Source of the DNA: Alviniconcha marisindica
Taxonomy: Eukaryota > Mollusca > Gastropoda > Provannidae
NCBI GenBank assembly: GCA_018857735.1
Contig: JABMCL010001519.1
Span: 1,297,376-1,361,375, forward strand
Reading direction: 5' to 3'
Length of the DNA stretch: 64,000 bases
The notes beneath the pieces are model-generated. The model made no database searches. It had not been told where the DNA came from and saw only the letters and a program-made list of their open reading frames with translations. This document shows, in pieces, positions 56,788 to 64,000 of this stretch. A program made the translations under genes and the position numbers. Each line of letters begins with the position of its first letter. Position 1 is the first letter of the stretch.

Positions 56788-57364
56788 CTTGGTTTCATCC
56801 TCATCCTGTAGCCTAAAGCGTATGACACCAGCGGGAAATGAAGGACACAGCGGTGTCTTGAAACCCCGATCATGGTGATCAGCATCCCCAGCTTCATACG
56901 TGCTCTCATTGTACGTGTCATACCCTTCTGTGTATTTGTCGTATGTGTTGTACACGCTGTAGTTGGCGTTCAGTAATAAATCATCTTCGCTACTTATACC
57001 AAACGATGGCTCCCCTGCCCGTCCTATTTGAAGATCACCTGTTTTGTCTGGATTCCCCAGTTCCCCAGCTTCAACCTGAAACCTGTTTGAGGAGATGAGA
57101 GGTGTTGGAGAGGTACCACTTCGACCCATCTGCAAGTCCTGTGCCAACTCTCTGGCCATGGTGGCAAGGCTAGGGGTACGTGCCGGGGGAGACGATGTGC
57201 TTTGGGGTCTGCTGCGTGTGGCGCCAACGGATCCACTGCGTGGCTTTTGCTGCGGCAAACTCTCTGTACTCATCCCGAGGTGGAGTGAAGCAGCTGACTT
57301 AAGAGAAGGAGACCTGGGAGGACTAGCCATTGCTGACATGGTTTTTCCCCCACTGTTATGCTGA
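56788..57364 (-). CDS. TRPM2: TRPM2-like exon 1: start codon and N-terminal tail
   Basis: The acceptor is a pyrimidine-rich tract ending in CAG at 57365-57366. 25 nt of leader precede the ATG at 57339-57337, and a second in-frame ATG follows three codons later. It encodes residues 1-184. The first ~100 residues are rich in Ser, Pro, Arg and Thr and look disordered. A Tyr/Asp/Thr-rich acidic stretch (about 135-160) follows, then a more ordered segment beginning GVIRFRLQDEDETK that leads into the SLOG region. The donor, GTTGGT, is weaker than most here. The exon ends in phase 0. This tail has no counterpart I recognise in vertebrate TRPM2. Confidence 0.85.
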
Positions 57365-57732
57365 CTGCAGTCGAAGAAAGAAAAAAAGATGTAATGAGGT
57401 ATGTAAATTGTAATATATATTACGTACAAAATGTTATCATGTAAAATGCATGGTGTACACATCATGATATATCATGATATTATACTTAATAGTTCAACAC
57501 ACACATGGATGCACACACACACGCACACACACACACACACATCAATGCATGCACACAGTAACATACACACACATACACATCATAATAATATTAATTATTA
57601 TAATAATGCACAGGAATCACACACATCAATAATCATAAGAACAGTTTTTAAAGAAGTAAATTTTACTTTTATACTCTATATTATTTTAGGAAATTCACCA
57701 CTTAATCCATTGTATTTTGTAACTGCTTAAGT

Positions 57733-58172
57733 ATCCCATGGTGAACCAGTCTGGCCTAGAGGTAAGGCACTAGGGTGGCAAGCAGAAGGACCTTGGTTCA
57801 ATTCTGCTTTGGCTCTCCTCTCTCTTCAAAAGTTATGGTATGTGGACACTGTCTTGTGACTTTGTGTGTGTTTGTGTGTGCGCACGTGCGTGCATGTGCA
57901 AGTCTGTGTGTGTGCATGCGTGTGTGTGTGTGTGTGCATTCATGTTGTTTGCATTGAATTTTGACAATATGTGTAATTTGTAAAGAACGTGTAAGCGCTG
58001 CGCTTAGGGCCTGTGCGGGTTAGGCGCTCTAACTCTAAGTATTCATTATTATTATTTGTCTCTCACAATTAATGAAACAGTAAAACGGCTCTCATTACCA
58101 CCCATCTTAATGCAGGAATCATTCTGGTGGTGACAATGACAGTGGAGCATTAGGTATAATCTACTCCTCCCC
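57733..58172 (+). mobile_element. SINE family B with nested family C element
   Basis: Head 'GTCTGGCCTAGAGGTAAGGC' and B box 'GGTTCAATTCTG'; the body is split at 'GTGACTTTGT' (~57865) and resumes at 'GTCTCTCACAATTAATGAAA' (~58059). The insert holds TG repeats, 'AAGAACGTGTAAGCGCTGCG' and 'CTTAGGGCCTGTGCGGGTTA', which match the insert at 33438-33635 in reverse. Confidence 0.8.
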
Positions 58173-58843
58173 CCACCCCCTGGGATCTCAGACCTGGCCA
58201 GTACCTCTTCACTTCAGAGACAACTTTGTGTAAAATAAATTGAGTTCACAGCCAACCAGCCAATAATGTCCCACTTTCCCATACTTTTTGAAGTTTTCAG
58301 ATTTTTCAAACATTTGATTTAGTCCAAATTATTATGTCCATTCCAGATGAGACTGGGAGATCATGAGACTGAGACAGTGAGAGAAAGCATGCAAATGATG
58401 CATGCAGCAGATCTTAACAGTAATAACACCAAGAGAGTATGTATGCACACACACACACAGACTGTCTTAACACTATATTTATGTGTGACTGTGAACACAT
58501 GTATTGTGTAAGACACTAGTGACAGACAACGGGGGGCAGGGGACGATTCTACTTCTTTCTGTTATGTCCGCCCTCATCTTTTTGAGGATTCTGTTACTAC
58601 ATAGGCTTCTAACAGTTTCAGGGTGAAACTATGCAAGAGTTGTGATAAGAATGGGAAGTCGGGTGGAGCACAAACGGAGATTCCAATGGTGACAGGCTAT
58701 TGTGCCATTGATTTTGGTTGAGAGCTGTTTTCAAAACATACTCAGATACTGTATCGGGAGAATGGAGGGAGAGGGGTGTGGGGTATGGGGGCGAACGGGA
58801 CAGAAAAATACACAACTAGGGCGCAGACGCAAATCTCCCTTAC

Positions 58844-59120
58844 CTGTGCCTGAATGCTGATTCAATAGTCTACGTTTTGTCCCGGAAGATTCTTAAATTT
58901 ATCCGTAGCCTTTCCATTCATGTTGTCCTCCGACTTCTTGCATCGTTTCACACAACACCGCAAACGGGTCATCGTAGAAAAAGAGAATATCAGTCGGATG
59001 ACTCAAGAAACTCAAGCGGCACCACTCAAAACATCTCATCGATTATTTCTACTTTTTGCCAGTTCTTTGTTTGACTGTCGTCTGTTTGGTTTCGAGCGGC
59101 AAAAGGAAATATCCGAAATG
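58844..59120 (-). other. TRPM2: 5' non-coding exon (upstream limit uncertain)
   Basis: A strong donor, CACAG followed by GTAAGG, ends an exon at 58844. Spliced to coding exon 1, the reading frame upstream of the proposed start meets an in-frame TAG at 58870-58872 with no ATG in between. This supports a non-coding leader and the start at 57339. The upper limit is a guess tied to the candidate promoter. Confidence 0.5.
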
Positions 59121-59180
59121 TGCGTCGAGCAAGAGAAATTAAATCAGTGCTATAAAGCGCATAAAATGATGACGTCATTT
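59120..59180 (-). promoter_or_regulatory. Candidate core promoter with CRE palindrome
   Basis: A perfect CRE palindrome, TGACGTCA, lies at 59170-59177, and a TATA-like string read on the minus strand at about 59149-59157. Both are upstream of the non-coding exon whose donor is at 58838-58843, in the right order and orientation for a minus-strand start near 59120. CRE sites bind CREB/ATF factors. The assignment rests on position and motif only, and the transcription start is not defined. Confidence 0.35.
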
Positions 59181-59299
59181 TCAGACGGCACTCTTTCGTG
59201 CACCAAAAATCTACGCAAGTTTCAATGAGTCTTTGTTAAGAAATACTGAGCCAGAGATAGTTTACATACTAAACGCGCAGTAGAAGTATGGTCATCTGT

Positions 59300-60240
59300 T
59301 TAGGAAACATCAGAGGGAATTTAAAAAGAAAGAAAATAAGATTAGAGTATACTTTTTATATTATCTGGGATGTATTACTTTTATTAGAGCTTATATCTAA
59401 GAGCAAACAATTCAGTCATATGTATTGATGTTGTACATTTTAAGAAACATTGTAAAATATATGACATTATTTTGAATTCACCTATGAAGGGTTCTATTTT
59501 TTAAATGACATTTTGATTGGAAGGGTGGGCATTTTTAAGGCATTATAAACTTGGGAGAAAAAGCTGTGAAAAGACACTGAATGGACTCCGTGACAAAAGC
59601 TTTTCAGTGGAAGGAAGAAGAAGAAGAAGAAGAAGAAGAAAGATAAATTAAATTAAAATAGTTTCAAACAAAGATTTGCTTTGATGTTCTTGTGACAAAC
59701 TCGATTCTGAAAGACGGTGGTCGAGAACAATGTATGCAATTTTTGCTTGACAGAACTGAAAAGATTTTTAAAAATCACTTTTGGTACCAGTGTGAACACG
59801 GACACTCAGTCAGTCCTTTTTGTCATTGTTTTTGTTGTTGGTGGTGTTGTTGTCAGTTGTTGTAACAGTTCGGTCAGGTTTTGCTATTAAAAAAAAAGTC
59901 TACTTTTCACAAAACAACCCCCCACCCCCAACCCCCACAAACAAACAAAACAACAACAACAACAAATAAAAAAAATTAAAAAAAGCAAGCGCTGACCCAA
60001 TGACAGCAACAACAACTGAAAAGCACCTGGCGTAGCGTGTGCAGCCATTTCCCAAAACCTGCCTGCATATACTGCCAGGCGGCCTACTGCCTCGCCGCGA
60101 CAGTGTTTGTAGAATTACTCAGTAATTATTGTCTGTCGCTGTAAACGTTTTCAGGTACAGTAAATAACAATTTTGAAAAAAGCTAGCCATTATTTTGTTC
60201 TCATGGAAACGTGCATGTTTGGTTCGCGGTCCTCACTAGA
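59300..60240. other. Intergenic stretch upstream of the TRPM2-like gene
   Basis: AT-rich with an (AAG)n run (59616-59640) and A-rich/CAA repeats (59885-59990). No gene recognised on either strand. Confidence 0.5.
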
Positions 60241-60249
60241 TGGCGTGAG

Positions 60250-60930
60250 AATGTCTGTCACCTGTGCAAGTAGGGCACTGCAAGAGTGTTTACAGCAGAA
60301 GCCCAACTGAAGTGGATGAGAAAGGTCGTGTGTCTCCAGACTGTGAGGATGCGGTATCCATTCAGCTGGTGGTGGTCTTTCCGTGGTTTGGGAATAGGTC
60401 TCAAGAAGCTGTCTGTCCAGTCTTTGGGAACATAGCCTTTGTCGAAGCTTTCTTGGTAGATGGTGGACAGCTCAGCCCTGTCCTCTTCTGTTGGGTTCCT
60501 GATATCCCAGTACTGAATCCTATCCGGACCAGGTGCTGTATCCTTCCCGCTTCTTCTAAGGACTTTGTTGAATTCCTCCTATGTGAGTTCATTCTCTCAC
60601 CAAACTGATGAAACAACATGTCTTTGTTGTTTTCCACAAGTTTACTGAAATATAATTTCTTCGCATTTCTGACAAGGTTTTCAAAAAAAGAAGAAGACTT
60701 TTTATATTCCATGAACATTCTTTAGTCGATCCCAATCAGACATGGCCTGAATGATGTTCTTATTTAACCAAGTTGACAGTTTGAGTGCTTTACTTGTTTA
60801 TAACGGATTGGCACATGCCTGCTGACTTCATTCATAAACAGCTTGTACCACAATGTTAGAGCCTCGTTAGGGTCCATGTGTTGATGTACATTGTCAAACG
60901 ACATACAAATAAGATCAGCAAGTTTGTTGC
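60250..60930 (-). mobile_element. LINE reverse-transcriptase N-terminal fragment (frame-broken)
   Basis: The minus strand, with frame changes, reads DPNEALTLWYKLFMNEVSRH, STWLNKNIIQAMSDW, FENLVRNAKKLYFSKLVENN, then GKDTAPGPDRIQYWDIRNP and SFLRPIPKPRKDHHQLNGYR. This is the linker and RT finger region of a non-LTR element (motif APGPD and PIPKP). Several frameshifts make it non-functional. Confidence 0.88.
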
Positions 60931-60942
60931 GTGTATGTCCTT

Positions 60943-61054
<112 letters not shown>

Positions 61055-61299
61055 AGCACGGGATGTGTAAGAGAAACTCCCCACATGAAAATGAAGCCAG
61101 CACGGGATGTGTGAGAGAAACTCCCTAGATTTAAAAAAAGAAAAGAAAGAAAAAAAGCCATGCCAGGTTGTGTAAGAGAAACTCCCCACATAAAAAAGAA
61201 GCTAGCATGGGATGTGTAAAGAAACTCCCGATACAGAGAAATGTCAAACGAGTCATTTTTGAAGAGATGTGTCAGTTCCGGTTCCGTCTCCCTGTTTCT

Positions 61300-63420
61300 A
61301 TCTCTGTCTCGCGTAAGGCTTTTTTCTGAGGCTGTCTTTGATGCAAATTTTGGCTTTCACTTCTGAGCGCTTTTGTGGGGGCTTGTTCTTAAGCCTTTCT
61401 CCACTTGCTCTTCTTTAATGTCCTTTCCCTCCCCTTTTTTTTTTTTTTTGGGTGGCTTTTTTTCTCTTTTTTTGGTTGTTTTTTTTTTTTTAATTCTTTC
61501 TTTTTTTTTTTCTTTTTTTTTCTCTAGGGCGTCGTAGTGCCCCCGTTTTTTTTTGTTTTGCGATTTTTTTTTCGGGTTTTTTTTTTTTCCGGGGGCCGTA
61601 TTCCACCCGCTCTTTTCCTTTTTAACGGGGGTTCTTTTTCCTCAGCTTTTTTGAAATTCCATTCCTTTGGACCCAAATTATTTTTTAAAGTTTTTTTTTC
61701 AGCTGGGGTTTGTTCTTTTTTTAAAATTTTTTTCCCGGGGGGTTTTTTTTCGGGGGGGTTTCTTCTACCGTCTTTTTTCTTCTTTCGGGTTTTGTTTTTC
61801 AACCCAAAGGGCTGCTTTGTCTTTTTTTTGAGAATGCTGCTTTTAATTCCTGTGTAGGTGACACGTGACAGCGACTTTGAGGGAGGGATTTTCACCCATA
61901 ATGGAAAAACAGGCCCGTAAACAGGCTAAAGATCCCCCGGGGTTTCTCCCCAAACCCCTATTTTTGGGTCGGGGAGTGAATTTTCCCTCAAGGGGGGGGG
62001 TCCGCGGTGATTCACCGTAAAAAAAACCTGACCTGTTTTACAAAGACGTGACTTTTTATTTCCTGGGGGGCCATTTTTCACTCATTTTCTTTTTTGATGT
62101 CGTTCTTTTCCCCTGTTCTGTTTAGGGGGCTTTGTAGGACCCAAATTCCCCTTTTTAAAGTTTTTTTTCAGCTTGGGCATGTTCTTTGGCATTCCTGCCC
62201 TTTTTAAGGGTTCCGTTCTTTTTTCAATTTGCAGGGCTGTTTTGATAAATTATTTCTTTTTTTGGGGTTTTTTCTGTTCCGTTTTTAGAAATTTGCAGGG
62301 CTTTTTTTGATATACTTAGTTTTTTTTTTTTCCGGGTTTGTTCTAAGGCCTTTCTCTCTTTAGTGACTGTTGATTTCAGCTTTTCGAAGGGCTCATTTTT
62401 TTTAATTTTCTCGGGGCTTTTTTTGGGGTTTTTTCCCTTTTTTTACCGCCGTTTTTTCCATTTTTTTTGGTTCGTTCTTTCTAGTACCCGTATATAGGGC
62501 TGCTTTGGGCTTCTGAGAATCATGCTATTAATTCCTGTTTAAGTGACGCGTGACAGCGACTTGATGGGAAAGATTTCACCCCTAATGGTAAACAAAGGGC
62601 GTAAACAGGCCTCAAAAATTCCCCCCGGGGGCTCTCCCCCCGCTAATTTTCGGGCGGTTTTGGGGTGAAGTTCCCCCAAAAGGGGGGGGGTCGGGGGTGA
62701 TTCACCGTAAAAAAAACAGGCCTGCTTTACAAAACGTGAATTTTTACTGTTTTTTAGTGTATTTCTTTTTTTCAATTTTTTTTCATAAAGGGAAAATTTT
62801 CCCTTTTTCTTTCCTTTAAAACCCCGTTTTTAGTTTGGGTTTTTTTCTTTTAGGGATTCTGAAAAGCTCCGTTTCTTCAAAACACTTCTTTTAGGGCTTT
62901 TTTTTGATAGGTCTTTTTTCTACCCAGCTCTTTTTTTTTCTTTTAGTGGTTTTTCTCCTTTTTTTCTCTTGAAATTTTGACTGCTTTCCCCTAAAGTAGG
63001 GCTCCTTTTCCCCCTCTTCTTTATGCGACTTTTTCACGCCTTTCTTTTCCCGGGGGCCCCCTTCCAAACCCCGCTCTTTTTTTTTTTGAGGGGTTGTTTT
63101 TTTTTGAGGGGAGTTTGGGAGAGCTCCCGGGTTTTTTTTTACTTTTTTTTTTTAGCCTTTTTTAGGTGGGTTTGGGTTTTTTGGCCTTTCCCGCCTTCGT
63201 GTCTCCGTTCTTTTCAGTTTGCAGGGGCCCTTTTATCATATTAGTTTTATTTGGGGTTTTTTTCCTTAAAGGGCCCTTTTTTCTTTAGTGATTCTGTTGA
63301 TTTTTGGGTATTCTGAGGGGTCCTTTTTTTATTTTTTTCAGGGATTTTTTATGCGGTTTTTTTTATTTTAAACCGTGCTTTTCCCTTTTTTTGGTTCCCG
63401 TTTTTTCCCCAGCAGGGCGG
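61300..63420. repeat. T-rich, homopolymer-inflated region with two diverged long copies
   Basis: Composition changes sharply: runs of T, C and G of 5-12 bases throughout. 61848-62070 and 62513-62745 are diverged copies ('TTAATTCCTGT', 'GTGACAGCGACTT', 'GATTCACCGTAAAAAAAAC') about 665 bp apart. Either a decayed tandem repeat or poor-quality assembly. No coding signal. Confidence 0.6.
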
Positions 63421-64000
63421 GATTGTCTTCGAGCAGACAGGCAACCCCGCGGGACACAGGACCAAAACACAGACAGGCCCCACAGACAGGGCACAAAAGA
63501 AAGACAAAACAGACAAGGCACACAGACAGGCACACAAACCCGGCACACAGACGGCAGGGCAGAACCAAAAAGGGCAGAACACACAGGGCAGGGCACACAG
63601 ACAGACAACCGGAAAAAGACACACAGACAGGGGCACACAGACAGGCACACAAACAGGCACAAAAGACAGGGCAGGCACAAAAGACAGGCACACAGGAAAA
63701 AGACAGGGACACCCGACAGGCACACAACAGGGACCACAGAAAGACAGGCACAAAAGGGGGCCCCGACACACAGACAGGGCAGACAAACAGACAGACGAAC
63801 AAACAACAACACACACAACAACACACAGGGGCACAAAGGCACACAGACAACAGGCACACAGACAGACAGAAAACACACACAGAAAACACACACAGGGCAC
63901 ACAAACAGACACACACACAAAACACCGCCCCAACAGACACAAAACAGACACAAAAACAAAAACAAACGACACAAAAGACAGACACACACACACACCAAAA
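63421..64000. repeat. 'CAGACAGGCACA' tandem array reaching the window end
   Basis: Short irregular units (CACACAGACAGG, CACAAAAGACAGG). Long Cys/Val-rich frames on minus are repeat artefacts. Confidence 0.85.

Larger units (their letters stand above)
860..58844 (-). other. TRPM2: TRPM2-like channel gene (5' and central part; 3' end outside window)
   Basis: One gene spans nearly the whole window. Its 29 coding exons are flanked by GT-AG introns, their phases agree at every junction, and together they give 1,663 codons without a stop. Order of parts: low-complexity N-terminus (residues 1-184), TRPM SLOG/MHR homology region (185-900), S1-S6 (948-1177), TRP helix with IWKYQRY (1191-1197), coiled coil (1298-1344), linker, and NUDT9-H domain (about 1418 to the end). 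Known for the family: TRPM2 is a calcium-permeable cation channel of plasma and lysosomal membranes, gated by ADP-ribose and calcium. The NUDT9-H domain is diagnostic of TRPM2 among TRPM channels. The protein is longer than human TRPM2 (about 1,500 aa), partly through its N-terminus. The final exon or exons lie beyond position 1. Whether this copy responds to ADP-ribose cannot be read from sequence. Confidence 0.9.

Noticed and set aside
58920..59228. 102-codon plus frame over the candidate promoter
   Set aside because: No recognisable domain; it overlaps the leader exon and promoter on the other strand, and its length is within chance.
63349..63998. Long Cys-rich minus frames at the window end
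   Set aside because: CAGACAGG-type array; three overlapping frames are open.

Overview
This is a eukaryotic, intron-rich window. It holds most of one protein-coding gene, read on the minus strand, buried in repeats. The gene is a TRPM2-type ion channel: TRPM N-terminal SLOG/MHR region, six membrane segments, TRP helix, coiled coil, and a C-terminal NUDT9-H (ADP-ribose-binding Nudix homology) domain. 29 coding exons joined at GT-AG sites with matching phases give 4,989 nt (1,663 codons) with no internal stop. The start codon lies at 57337-57339. The last coding sequence runs off the low-coordinate edge (human TRPM2 has roughly 60 more residues after the last motif seen here). Gene architecture, tRNA-derived SINEs and many short tandem arrays suggest a lophotrochozoan, most likely a gastropod mollusc; that is inference, not proof.

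Layout from high to low coordinates. 61300-64000 is T-rich, homopolymer-laden sequence and then a CAGACAGG-like array, probably partly assembly error. 60250-60930 is a LINE reverse-transcriptase fragment. About 59120-59180 holds a candidate promoter with a perfect CRE palindrome, followed by a 5' non-coding exon ending at 58844. Exons 1-14 (57364 to 37643) encode the cytosolic N-terminus, exons 15-21 (31744 to 16432) the membrane core and TRP helix, exons 22-24 the coiled coil and linker, and exons 25-29 (10342 to 860) the linker and NUDT9-H domain. An 18-nt microexon (22697-22714) completes the pore loop.

The channel looks derived. The selectivity-filter motif reads FGL rather than FGQ or FGE. 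The S2/S3 calcium-site residues are changed. One of the two pore-loop cysteines is missing. The Nudix box has lost its two terminal glutamates.

The most striking non-coding signal is structural. At least seven exons (7, 14, 15, 17, 18, 20 and 27) have, in the adjoining intron, tandem copies of their own splice-site-plus-exon-edge sequence, from a single extra copy to about 20. An eighth (exon 13) has an array starting right at its donor. These arrays create dozens of decoy donors or acceptors. Other introns hold SINEs (at least three families, some nested), LINE tails, a MITE with ~64-bp inverted repeats, a near-perfect 37-bp hairpin, and many microsatellites. I see no convincing second host gene.
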